From NCBI GenBank assembly GCA_964019695.1, contig OZ026515.1:140055549-140119548 (forward strand): a DNA stretch of 64,000 nucleotides. The letters run 5' to 3'. The translations under genes were made by a program, and so were the position numbers. The notes under the pieces were generated by a model that was not told where the DNA came from, searched no databases, and saw nothing but the letters and a program-made list of their open reading frames with translations. Source of the DNA: Loripinus fragilis (lineage: Eukaryota > Mollusca > Bivalvia > Lucinida > Lucinidae). Below are positions 46,345 to 57,058 of this stretch, one piece after another (position 1 is the stretch's first letter; each line of letters begins with the position of its first letter).

Positions 46345-47905
46345 CAAATTATTACGTTATTTCTCATCTGAATGGCCTCTGTAGATAGGGCCACAAACCG
46401 GGTTATAAAATTACCTGTCAGCTGACTGGCTTCTGAAACCTGGTTATCATGTAACTCCTCAGCTGAACGGCATCTGAAACTGGGTAATCATGTAACTTCA
46501 CTGCTGAATGGCATCTGAAACCGGGTTATCATGTAATTTTACTGCTGAAAGGCTTCTGAAACAGGGTAATCATGTAACTTTACTGCTGAATGGCTTCTGA
46601 AACCGGGTTAACATGTAACTTCACTGCTGAATGGCCCTTGAAACTAGGTTAACATGTAACTTCACTGCAGAATGGCTTCGAAACTGGGTTTTAATGTAAC
46701 TTCACTGCTGAATGACTTCTGAAACTTGGTTATAATGTAACTTCACTGCTGAATGACTTCTGAAACTGGGTTTATAATGTAACTTCACTGCTGAATGAGT
46801 TCTGAAACTGGGTTATAATGTTACTTCACTTATGAAAGACTTCTGAAATTGAGTTAAAATGTAACTTCACTGCTGAATGGCCTCTGAAACTGGGTTATCA
46901 TGTAACTTCACTGCTGAATGGCTTCTGAAACCTGGTTATTATGTAACTCCTCAGCTGAACGGCATCTGAGACTGGGTAATCATGTAACTTCACTGCTGAA
47001 TGGCATCTGAAACCGGGTTATCATGTAATTTTACTGCTGAAAGGCTTCTGAAACAGGGTAATCATGTAACTTTACTGCTGAATGGCTTCTGAAACCGGGT
47101 TAACATGTAACTTCACTGCTGAATGGCCCTTGAAACTAGGTTAACATGTAACTTCACTGCAGAATGGCTTCTGAAACTGGATTATAATGTAACTTCACTG
47201 CTGAATGGCTTCGAAACTGGGTTTTAATGTAACTTCACTGCTGAATGACTTCTGAAACTTGGTTATAATGTAACTTCACTGCTGAATGACTTCTGAAACT
47301 GGGTTTATAATGTAACTTCACTGCTGAATGAGTTCTGAAACTGGGTTACAATGTTACTTCACTTATGAAAGACTTCTGAAATTGAGTTAAAATGTAACTT
47401 CACTGCTGAATGGCCTCTGAAACTGGGTTATCATGTAACTTTACTGCTGAATGGCTTCTGAAACCGGGTTATCATGTAACTTTACTGCTGAATGGCTTCT
47501 GAAACTGGGTTATCATGTAACTTTACTGCTGAATGGCTTCTGAAACCGGGTTATCATGTAACTTTACTGCTGAATGGCTTCTGAAACTGGGTTAACATGT
47601 AACTTCACTGCTGAATGACTTTTGAAACTAGGTTATAATATAACTTCACTGCTGAATGGCATCTGAAACCGGATTATCATGTAACTCCACTGCTGAATGG
47701 CTCTGAAACCGGGTTATCATGTAACTTCACTGCTGAATGGCATCTGAAACTGGGTTATAATGTAATTTCACTGCTTAATGGCTTCTGAAACCGGGTTATC
47801 ATGTAACTTCACTGCTGAATGGCTTCTGAAACCGGGTTAACATGTAACTTCACTGCTTAATGGCTTCTGAAACCGGGTTATCATATAGCTTCACTGCTGA
47901 CACGC
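46345..47905 (+). repeat. 41-bp minisatellite (~36 units)
   Basis: The unit reads GGCTTCTGAAACCGGGTTAT then CATGTAACTTCACTGCTGAAT. Variants include GGCATCTGAAACTGGG, AATGACTTCTG, TTACTGCTGAAAGG and GGGTTTATAATG. 46,428-46,900 is duplicated from 46,920 at an offset of 492 bp (12 units), growing to 533 bp (13 units) after a one-unit gain near 47,165. 41 is not a multiple of 3 and no long frame results. Decayed units (GGCCTCTGTAGATAGGGCCA) extend to either side. Confidence 0.92.
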
Positions 47906-48033
47906 ATCCATATATAGAGCTGCAAACCCAACTCAGCTGACTGGCTTCTGTAGATATGGACGCAAAACCATTTGCATGCTACACATCATGTTACATATTA
48001 GCTAACTGGCCTCTGTATATAGGGCCACAGACT
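47906..48033. repeat. Decayed longer-period units beside the 41-bp array
   Basis: GACTGGCTTCTGTAGATATG and AACTGGCCTCTGTATATAGG repeat the GCTGACTGGCCTCTGTAGAT motif also seen at 46,372, 48,290 and 49,810. These appear to be remnants of an older repeat from which the 41-bp array grew. Confidence 0.5.
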
Positions 48034-48284
48034 GAATATGAGCCGTGATATGTGATTTCCAACAATGTGGCATTTTGACAAGTGTCGACTCAGACAAGCC
48101 TGAGCAGCCACATTTTAAGCTTAGAAATTCAAATGTTGTTCAATCAGTAGCTTAACACTCATAGAATATTCAAGCGACTAGCAAAGGCTCTGATCAGACT
48201 GCGAGTATGCACAGGCTGATCTGAGGCTTTGCTGGTCGCACATACCACATTGTTGGAAATCTCATACCGTGGCTCATATTATGT
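48034..48284. mobile_element. ~250-bp TIR element with inner hairpin
   Basis: Left end ATATGAGCCGTGATATGTGA then TTTCCAACAATGTGG pairs with right end CCACATTGTTGGAAATCTCA then TACCGTGGCTCATAT. Inside, GCGACTAGCAAAG and CTTTGCTGGTCGC form a second inverted pair around CTGATCAGACTGCG, shared with the hairpin at 28,723-28,766. No open frame. Confidence 0.78.
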
Positions 48285-48351
48285 TTTATCTCAGCTGACA
48301 AGCCTCTGACGATAGGACTGTGAGCATGCTCATCATGACACATCTAAACTA

Positions 48352-49103
48352 CACCTAAGGAATCTTCTAACGCATACACTTTTGTTTTGGCATTTTCTTG
48401 AAAACTTGAATTTTGAATTTAAAAATATTTTGGAATACATTAGAACAATGTTTTCCGGTAACACATGATTATTTTCAGAGACATTTGACTCAGAACTTTT
48501 AAAATATGGAAGTTTGAGTTGAAAACTTCAAAAAACGAAAGTCGCAAATTTACAATTTTTCAAAGAAATCAATACGTAAAACAGAATAGCAATTTGTCAC
48601 ATATTCCATATTTATGAGATATGATACTGAATTATTTTTAAACGTAAGTCAGTTTGCCTTCTATTATTCATAAAATAAATAAAGTCTTCCAATTTCTATC
48701 TTCTTTATCTGTAAAATTGAACGGACAATACGCAGGTAATTCCTGACAATCGCATCGCATATGTGCTCGATTTAGGGTTTCGATCAGAGTAGCAGGATGG
48801 CCATGGTAAAACATTTATCCTACTAGCATACAGCAGAGCCTTGCGGGTGGTGCTTTCAGTGGGGATTTTTAAAATTGAACTAATCAAATCACATGAAAAA
48901 AGAATGAGTATGACTAGGAAACGCCACAAGCACACAATGTAGACCAACCTACAGCACCGTGAGAAAGAGACACAGCACACTTACTTAAAAGACAATTAAA
49001 GTAAAGCAGCCAGCTAACTTTTTTCCCAGCGAGATGATTGAAAAACTAGAAACAAAGTAGTGCAAAACAAAATAACAAAATAACGACCAACCATAACCCC
49101 CCG

Positions 49104-49145
<42 letters not shown>

Positions 49146-49805
49146 GGAGGCAACTATTAACAATGAATTAACAACAACATAACCATCGCCTTATAATGCT
49201 CAGCCGAAGACACTGGGGGCTTAAGTTAATTTTACTGCCAAATATTGCCCCTAGATTCTGCTGTCGTCAAACAAGAAAAAAGTGTTAATCTCGCGTGGAA
49301 GCTTCTTTACTTATCAATATATAAACATACTGCCGGGAAACAAAGAAAACGGTTCTCAACTCACTGGCAGTCAAAAGCTAAAGACACCCCTCCCAATTGA
49401 GCTACAATAGGTCCAGCTAAAGACAAACATCATGCGCTGACCCACCGATGGAAGTGATATGCCATGGTCATCATGGAGTCTGAAGTATGCCACATCGTAA
49501 ATTGCATGCATTTCTTATTCCGAATGATGGTTTCTAGTATTGTTCTGCATAACAAAAGAAATTAAAATAACCTCACTGAAACACAGACTTAAGCCTAAAA
49601 TCCATATTTTGTGACTTTCGATTTTGACCCTTTCAAATTAAATAAGCTGTTTTTTGCATAATACCCAAGATATTGTTCTGAAATTTTAACAAATGATGTG
49701 AATTATATTGGATTTTTGTTTAACAACATGATATTGAAATTGCTAAATATAATAAAGCTTTGATAGTTAATTGTTTACTGTATGCGTTAGAAGATTCCTT
49801 AAGTA
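48352..49805 (-). mobile_element. Tc1/mariner-type non-autonomous TIR element, copy 1 (1,454 bp)
   Basis: Ends CACCTAAGGAATCTTCTAAC then GCATACA, and the inverse TGTATGCGTTAGAAGATTCC then TTAAGTA, form ~27-bp terminal inverted repeats. A TA flanks each side (48,350-48,351 and 49,806-49,807). No transposase frame is present. The 91-codon frame at 48,705-48,980 is identical in copy 2 only because the copies are nearly identical. It carries an (AC)n tract at 49,106-49,143 and, at about 48,900-49,510, a captured type A retroelement 3' module in reverse orientation. Confidence 0.87.
48900..49510 (-). mobile_element. Type A 3' module captured inside TIR element copy 1
   Basis: Recognisable by GAGTATGACTAGGAAACGCC (terminus), GCCCCTAGATTCTGCTGTCG, ACTCACTGGCAGTCAAAAGC, GCTACAATAGGTCCAGC and CATGGAGTCTGAAG. 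It is diverged from the modules outside the TIR elements. The same module sits at the same place in copy 2. Confidence 0.72.
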
Positions 49806-49837
49806 TAATTGGTCTCTGTAGATAGGGCCACAATAAC

Positions 49838-50250
49838 TAAATGAGTAAGTATACCAGACAAAACCAACAAATAAAGACTGCATGCCAACCCACGGGACCA
49901 CGAGGAAGAGACACATAATACAGACAGCCACAACACAATTGAAGTAAAGCAATCGGGTCTCTCTTTCTCAGCAAGATGGTTGCTAAACCTGATAGGACAT
50001 TAGGAAACACAGCACTAAACAATGACACAACACAATTCCCTCAACACATAACGTGAGCAACAATAGCAATGAATAAGCAACAACAGAATCACCAACTTAG
50101 AACAGACAGCAGCCCAAGGCCTTCGGGGGGTTACTGTGCATTTTACTGGCCAAAACTTCGCCCTAGAATATTTTATTGTCAAAACACAAAACGGGTTTGC
50201 TCGTATAGAAGATTCTTTACTTATTCAGTGCATTATCACGAAGAAACAAA
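49838..50250 (-). mobile_element. Type A 3' module (reverse, diverged)
   Basis: Starts at AAATGAGTAAGTATACCAGA and carries CATGCCAACCCACGGGACCA, CGAGGAAGAGACACATAATA, CAACAGAATCACCAACTTAG and ACTTCGCCCTAGAATATTTT. At about 50,250 it is broken by a type B module. Confidence 0.7.
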
Positions 50251-50252
50251 CA

Positions 50253-50770
50253 AAGTAAGTAAGGTTGCAAAGATCAGGAATCGATACAATCAAGTACCAC
50301 ACCTGACCCAGGATACCAATGGGAAAGTGACAAACTCACAGTAGACACCACAAACGAGAGCCAAGAGGTCAGCCCTTTCCCAGCAGGTGACCACAAAGCA
50401 CATATAAACAGACGCGCACAAAGACATAGTAAACACAAGACAGAACAAAAACATAGAAGATCCACAAAAGAAGTACCGCCTTGGAACGGTCAGTAAAATA
50501 TTTTACTGGAGGGCTTAAACCGGTTTAACGGCGCCAACCTCACCCTTAATTCAGATGTGGATCAAGACACATAGATATTTGGTTTGCATGAAAGACCCCT
50601 AACTTATCAATGCATCAAATCAAATTAACACACTATAATGAACATAAAATGGCTCTTGACTCACAATCAGTCAGAGCTTAAGCAAACCTCAAGTTTAGCC
50701 ACAGTTGTGCCAGACAAGGACATGCATAAGGCACCAACCGACAGATGAAAGCTTATTATGATACTTCTCA
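50253..50770 (-). mobile_element. Type B module continuous with type A-like sequence
   Basis: From the terminus AAGATCAGGAATCGATACAA through CAGCCCTTTCCCAGCAGGTG, CAGTAAAATATTTTACTGGA and TTGGTTTGCATGAAAGACCC (type B), the sequence runs without a break into ACTCACAATCAGTCAGAGCT and AACCTCAAGTTTAGCCACAG (type A landmarks). This shows that A and B are subfamilies of one module with exchangeable halves. The 63-codon frames here are not called. Confidence 0.68.
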
Positions 50771-50794
50771 GCTGACAAGCGTCGGCAGATACCT

Positions 50795-51250
50795 CAAAAA
50801 GTAAGTGAATATGACAAGGCAACAATCACAGGCTGCAGACCAACCCACATCATCGTGAGGATGACAAAGACCACTAACATTCACACAACACCAAAAGGCA
50901 ATTGTTGTAAAGCAACCACTTCTCTCTCTTCCCCAGCGAGATAATTGGAAACAATACAGGGGCCAAACACTAACAGTGATTAACCATACTATAAGGAACT
51001 GCTCACAAATGAAAGAATTCGCTCCAAGAGAAGTTCCAATTTGAAAAGAGACGCAATTGAAGAGAATTATTGCTTGATCCAGTAGTCTCTCTTTGATGTG
51101 CGCAACTTTTTAAGCGTTCTGTTTACGCCGTTGCTATGTGAGCAGCAACAGACAATGAATCAACACCAATAAAACCACCGCCTTTAAACGGACAGCAGCC
51201 GAAGCCACCGGGGGAGGGGGGGCTTTAATTATTTTTTCTGGCCTTATATT
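50795..51250 (-). mobile_element. Type A 3' module (reverse) with nested ~160-bp insertion
   Basis: AAGTAAGTGAATATGACAAG, GCAGACCAACCCACATCATC and TCTCTCTTCCCCAGCGAG precede an insertion at about 50,984-51,142 (paired with 41,560-41,720). The module resumes at ATCAACACCAATAAAACCAC with CGGACAGCAGCCGAAGCCAC and a G-rich run. Confidence 0.62.
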
Positions 51251-51431
51251 CGCCTAAGTTTCTTTTATTTTGCGAGTTTGTTGCACCCCCTCCCCCTAAG
51301 AAGATAAATTTGGTTGCTATCATGGGTCAAGGTCTTGAATCTTGAAATGCTTTGTTGTACGAGTTTACCAGTGGCAGGTCACGCTCAGTTTCTGTATATA
51401 GCCTGTAAAATATGTTTCCATGCATATTTGA

Positions 51432-51800
51432 TAAACAGATATTTGGACGATATTTTGAACATTATTAATGTTTATTTTGACAATATGGTAAGTCAAATAT
51501 ACCCTTCAGAGCTCCAACATTAATAAAGCCAATACCTCTGATAAAGAAGCTGCATTTTTAGACTTGCATTTGTCAATTTCTAATGATATTTTTTTTACCA
51601 AATCTTATGAAAAACGGAACGACTTTGATTTCGAAATTGTCAATTTCCGATTTTTAGATGGTGATGTTCTTCGCTCTACATCCTATGGAGTCTATATCTC
51701 TCAACTCATTCGTTTTGCCAGAGCTATGATACTGACTTGAACACTCGAAATAAATCGTTAACCCAGAAACTTCTTAAAGTGTATGTTCATGGTTTTAAAC
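51432..51800 (+). pseudogene. Reverse transcriptase relic, copy 7 (diverged)
   Basis: Gives NRYLDDILNIINVYFDNMVS (motif C), then in shifted frames AAFLDLHLSISNDIFFTKSY, KRNDFDFEIVNFRFLDGDVL and RSTSYGVYISQLIRFARA. It diverges in both codon choice and residues from copies 1-5, so it belongs to an older or sister lineage. Motifs A and B are missing and the C-terminal part is lost after LLKVYVHGF. Confidence 0.72.
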
Positions 51801-52127
51801 GTTTTACTTAAATCAAAAATAAATATTTCATAATGTACTTATTTATTTTTCATAGATCATCCCCTCATCTGCTAAGTTAATTATGGCAGTGTTCGATGCC
51901 TTAATCTAAACATCTGGGGGCTGCCATATTACAGTAATTGACATTCAAAGATGGACATTGACCTGTATTTCAGGTCAGCTAAGTGAATCATGGAATCACT
52001 TTGCTAGTGGTTCCATACATTGCTTCATTGTAATATTGGATAATTGATATTCTGTTTTAATAACAATTATCAGTCAGATTAATGCAAATTAAAATGTTAC
52101 GACTATTAAAAGAAAAGTATTTTGTTT
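51801..52127. other. AT-rich spacer, no gene recognised
   Basis: Nothing recognised. Confidence 0.5.
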
Positions 52128-53822
52128 TTAGCTCACCTGAGCCGAAGGCTCATGGGTACCAGTCACTCCGGCGTCCGTCGTCTGTCGTCCGTCCGTCCGT
52201 CCGTCCGTCCACAATTTCAAACATCTTCTCCTCTGAAATCACTGGGCCAATCAAACTCAAATTTCATATGGAGACTCCTTAGGACGTGGGAACGAAAGTT
52301 TGTTCAAATGGTCCTGGTCACATGACCAAGATGGCCGCCACGCCCAAATATGGTAAAAACCCTTTAAAAATCTTCTTAGGCCGATGACCTCAGGACTTGG
52401 TATGTAGCATTGGGGATGTTGGGCCTACCAAGTTTGTTCAAATGATGATCCTAAGTTGACCTTGACTTACATAACGTCAAGGTCAAATTTGTTTTTTAAT
52501 GCATTTAAATGGGACATTTTGTGAAAAGTTGATTTTTTTGAAAACTGTAGAAGCTTTAGTCATTATTCTCACTTGATATGTTTAACCTAATGAGACAATG
52601 GCTATAAATAAGTTCCAAAGGTAAAGGACCTTTGACCTTTCAGCTAAGTCGCTCATATTGGAGTCACATCAATATATTAAAACATAGTTTTCTCACCAAC
52701 CGTTGGTCCAATTAAACTCAAATTTCATGTGAAGACTCCTTATGATAAGTCAATTAAAATTTATACAAAATATTTTGGTCACATGACCAAGATGAACGCC
52801 ACGCCCATATATGGTAAAAACCCTTTAAAAATCTTCTTCTCCAGAACCAGAAGGTCGGTGACCCTGGGACTTGGTAAGTAGCATTTGGGATGTGGGGCCA
52901 ACCAAGTTTGTTCAAATGATCATCCTAAGTTGACCTTGACCTACTTAACGTCAAGGTCAAATTTGCTTTCTAATGCATTTAAATGGGAATTTTGTTTGAA
53001 AAGTTGATTTTTTGAATACTGTTGAAGCCAAAGTCATTATTCTCACTTGATATGTTAAACCTAATGAGACAATGGCTATAAATAAGATTCAAAGGTCAAG
53101 GTTTACCTTTAACTTTTCAGCCAATGTCTCTCATGTAGGAGTCCTATCAACACATTAAAACATAGTTTCCTCAGAAACCACTAGGCCAATTGAAATCAAA
53201 TTTCATATGAAGACTCCTTATGATAGGCTAGCGAAAATTGATACCAATTGTACTGGTCACATGACCAAGATGGCCACCACGCCCATATATGGTAAAAACC
53301 CTTTAATATCTTCTCCTCTGTAATCAAAAGGCCAATGGCCTTGGGACTCGGTATGTAGCATTAGGGATGTAGGCCCTACAAGATTTGCACAAATGATAAA
53401 TCTAGATTGACCTTGACCTACTTTATGGCAAGGTCAAATTTGATTCCTAATGCATTTATATTGGAAAAATCATAAATTTGTTCATTTTTCTATAACTCTT
53501 TAGCCGAAATCATAATACATGCAAGAAATGTTTAACCAAATGAGACAACGGTTTTATATAAGTACCAATGTCAAGCTGACCTGTGACCTTTTATACAAGG
53601 CCACTCATATGAACTGCCACATACCTATCCAAACATATTTTCCTCAGAAATCACTGGGCTGTTTGATGGAGTATTCATTAGATTGTTTTAGGTCACTTGA
53701 CCAAAATGTCTGCAACCCCCATAAAACAAAATATGTTTCATTATAAGCTGTAGCTGATCTTGACCTATTTTAACATTATTAAGGAGATCAGGTGAGCGCT
53801 TCAGGACAGTCAGGTCCTCTAG
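52128..53822 (+). mobile_element. 1.7-kb dispersed element with short TIRs and four internal ~460-bp repeats
   Basis: Begins AGCTCACCTGAGCCGAAGGC with a (CCGT)n tract at about 52,180-52,210 and ends GATCAGGTGAGCGCTTCAGG, followed by AGGACAGTCAGGTCCTCTAG. The termini share AGCTCACCTGA as an inverted repeat. Inside, TCACATGACCAAGATGGCCG and CACGCCCATATATGGTAAAA recur near 52,317, 52,779 and 53,257, with a decayed fourth near 53,693 (spacing about 462, 478 and 436). Each unit also carries TTGACCTTGACCTAC. No coding frame exceeds 75 codons. The 3' hairpin AGGAC/GTCCT followed by CTAG could be a Helitron-type end, but the 5' end does not fit cleanly. Confidence 0.75.
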
Positions 53823-54249
53823 TTCAATAAGTTTCAGTTGATTTTGCTATGTCTTATTGTACGTAAAATGAAGAAAGTTGTCACAAAATATGTCGTCTGC
53901 TATAGTAATAATTAGTGCTTTAAGGGTTGAATTTTAGAAATAATTATCAAACCTTGGCCCATGTATCAAAATATAGTCATCAATGTACACACTGCTTAAA
54001 ATATTAATTCGAAACGTTGTTAATTTTGCCATTATCAGGGAATAAAGACTTTGGTCTGGCAGTGTGTAAGCAGGTCATAGTGATTCCAGTCCACTTGTTA
54101 GGAGCTCATTGAACTGCAAATGGCCAGACCCCCAGTGCCGACTGAAAGTAATTAATTGCAGGCAAATTGAAGGGATTTCACACACGTTAAATGAATGATT
54201 ATTCCTACATTACTGTAAGCTCTATAATAAATGCAATTCAAAAAAGTGT
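53823..54249. other. AT-rich spacer, no gene recognised
   Basis: Nothing recognised. Confidence 0.5.
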
Positions 54250-54520
54250 GAATTTTCACCTTAAACAAGGCTATTGGTATCATAAACTTCGCAAACCCTT
54301 TTCTAAATTTATAGACGATACTATGATTTGATATCTAAATCTCAAGTTAGACTTAAATCTCTCTTGTGCGAAAGACTTTCGGAGCCTGAATTCTATGGTG
54401 ACTTGGTGTATAGATTGAAGCAGATTGTTGGCTGTAATAATTTTTCAGCACAGTTCATTAAAAAAGTCCCCATTATAAAAAGATTGGCTATAACATTTAT
54501 GTATTGCAGCAGACTGCACG
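54250..54520 (+). pseudogene. Reverse transcriptase relic, copy 8 (C-terminal end)
   Basis: Keeps only the RT C-terminus. LKQGYWYHKLRKPFSKF precedes a frame (54,328-54,633) that includes LSEPEFYGDLVYRLKQIVGC, the family's conserved GDLVYK-type end. The catalytic core is missing. Confidence 0.7.
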
Positions 54521-54968
54521 CTTGGTGGTCAACCCAATCACGGTTGGCAACTTTGCTTTTCTCTTTAATTGCACGTTCGATGGCCTCCATGCGAGCTGAA
54601 CATTTCTTGTACTTCTACAACAGCAGAATCTAGGGCGAAGATTCGGTACCAGTAAAATGCATTTAAGCCCCCCCCCCCCCCCGTAGGCTTAGGCTGCTGT
54701 CCGTTCTAAGGCAGTGGTTCTGTTGTTGTTGGCTTTTTGTTTATTGTTACTCCCATTGTGGGAGTCTGTGATTGTTCTATGTTTTGTTATACGTTTCTTT
54801 ATGTCCATTCTAGTATTGCAATCATCTTGATGGGGAAGAGAGAGCTGATTGCTTTGCTTAATTTGTCTTCCTGGTGTCTCGTGATGGTTGAGCGGCTCTT
54901 CCTCGCGGTGCCACGGGGATGTCTGCAGTTTGTGATTGTGGTATTTCCTGATCATACTCACTTACTAT
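54521..54968 (+). mobile_element. Type A 3' module with internal deletion (copy 8)
   Basis: TTAATTGCACGTTCGATGGC joins the start of the module directly to its second half (CATGCGAGCTGAACATTTCT), deleting about 250 bp. It then has CAACAGCAGAATCTAGGGCG, a 15-base C run at 54,668-54,682, ACTCCCATTGTGGGAGTCTG and the terminus GTATTTCCTGATCATACTCA then CTTACT. Both ~90-codon frames match those of the 31,611-32,300 copy. Confidence 0.8.
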
Positions 54969-54979
54969 TTGGGATTTAG

Positions 54980-55440
54980 ATATTGATGAGATGGTAGGGG
55001 CCTGATGCTTTGGCTGTTTGTTGGGCCCACCAGGGTTTACCGGTTAGATTTCTTTTACTCCGGTATTCAGTTTTATTTACTGTTGAGTCCTTATCTTTGC
55101 TTTATCTCCTTTTTATATCTTGATTTATATGTTCTGAGAGATGATGCATTGATAAGTTAGGGGTCTTTCATGCAAACCAAATATCTATGTCTTGATCCAC
55201 ACCTGAATTGAGGGTGATGGTGGCGACACGAAACCGGTTTAAGCCCTCCAGTAAAATATTTTACTAACCGTTCCTAGGCGGTATTTCTTTTTTGGATATT
55301 TTATGTTTTTTCTGTCTTGCGTTTATTATGCCTTTGTGCATGTCTGTTTATTTGTACCTTGTGGTCACCTGCTGGGAAAGGGCTGACCTCTTGGCTCTCG
55401 CTTGTGTTGTATAACCGTGAGTTTGTCACTTTCTATTGGT
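54980..55440 (+). mobile_element. Type B 3' module
   Basis: Matches 26,580-27,085: GATTTCTTTTACTCCGGTAT, TTTACTGTTGAGTCCTTATC, ATGCAAACCAAATATCTATG, CGAAACCGGTTTAAGCCCTC, CCAGTAAAATATTTTACTAA and GGGCTGACCTCTTGGCTCTC. It stops at TCTATTGGTAC, lacking the last ~60 bp of the terminus. Confidence 0.76.
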
Positions 55441-56355
55441 ACTTGAAAACTGCATGCGCATAAGTCATAGAAATTATTATAGAATTGTTGTTGTTGTTCG
55501 AAGAAGAAGATGGAAAATACTTAGAAGTATGTTTAGAGTAAGTTTGTTTACTCACAGACATTCTTTTACACATGCTCTAATCAAATTGATAGATGTCATC
55601 ACAATATATTTTTTTCGATAGCGACTCTGCTTCAAAGCATCCTGTTTTAATGATTTTATTGTTTTCTACTATTTTCTAGCTACAAATTACTGTTGGGATT
55701 TTATGTCGCAAATATTTTTGATCGAGATTAAGCTATTTCTGCACTTACATACTTAAAAATGGCTTCCATGCAATGAAATAAACACTATCTGATATTCTTT
55801 TTACTCTACGTCGCATTCAACATTTTTTCAGTCACACTGGGACAATATCCTCTCTTCCTAGGTTGGACCTAGATTGACCCAGTACTTAGCAGCAGATAAA
55901 GTGTTTTGGTCAAGAACGCTACATGGTGGCTCAAGTGAGTCTCGACCAGCTATCATTCAATCCCCCATCTAAAGATCTACCAACTTAGCGACTGTGCTCC
56001 AATTTTCTTGAAGGAAACCGTGTACATATAGTTTCTGATCTCTATGACAATAAGGAATCAAATAAATCGGGAGAAGGCAAAAGGCATGGGGCAACATCAA
56101 ACTCGCCAGAAGTAAAAATAAAAGCTGGGGATCAGGTTTTCCCTCGTAATTTGAAAAAAAAATTTCAAAAGAAATAGACAACTTTAAAAATTTGGTAGCT
56201 ACTTTCTAGGAAGAACTTACAGAGGATCAACCTGTGATTCTAAGTGGAAGATTTGAAGAACATCAAAGAGCTGCTTGGGTGTCGTGTGAATGCACACACG
56301 ATATTGAAGAGTTGTTTTCCACTCAGACCAACGCTGACAGAAGACTTTGACTATA
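55441..56355. other. AT-rich spacer, no gene recognised
   Basis: No supported gene. On the minus strand at about 55,935-56,010 GCTAAGTTGGTAGATC and GGTCGAGACTC weakly resemble tRNA A and B boxes, too weak to call. Confidence 0.5.
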
Positions 56356-57013
56356 CTTAAGGAATCTTCTAACGCATACAGTAAACAATTAACTATCAAC
56401 GCTTAATTATATTTAGCAATTTCAATATCATGTTGTTAAACAAAAATCCAATATAATTCACATCATTTGTTAAAATTTCAGAACAATATCTTGGGTATTA
56501 TGCAAAAAAACAGCTTATTTAATTTGAAAGGGTCAAAATCGAAAGTCACAAAATATGGATTTTAGGCTTAAGTCTGTGTTTCAGTGAGGTTATTTTAATT
56601 TCTTTTGTTATGCAGAACAATACTAGAAACCATCATTCGGAATAAGAAATGCATGCAATTTACGATGTGGAATACTTCAGACTCCATGATGACCATGGCA
56701 TATCACTTCCATCGGTGAGTCAGCGCCTGATGTTTGTCTTTAGCTGGACCTATTGTAGCTCAATTGGTAGGGGTGTCTTTAGCTTTTGACTGCCAGTGAG
56801 TTGAGAACCATTTTCTTTGTTTCCCGGCAGTATGTTTATATATTGATAAGTAAAGAAGCTTCCACGCGAGATTAACACTTTTTTCTTGTTTGACGACAGC
56901 AGAATCTAGGGGCAATATTTGGCAGTAAAATTAACTTAAGCCCCCAGTGTCTTCGGCTGAGCATTATAAGGCGATGGTTATGTTGTTGTTAATTCATTGT
57001 TAATAGTTGCCTC

Positions 57014-57058
<45 letters not shown>

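Noticed and set aside
48705..48980. 91-codon frame identical at 57,182-57,457
   Set aside because: The identity comes from two near-identical TIR element copies. The frame lies in a captured non-coding retroelement module and has no recognisable domain.
55935..56010. tRNA-like sequence on the minus strand
   Set aside because: The A and B box matches are weak and no cloverleaf could be drawn by eye.
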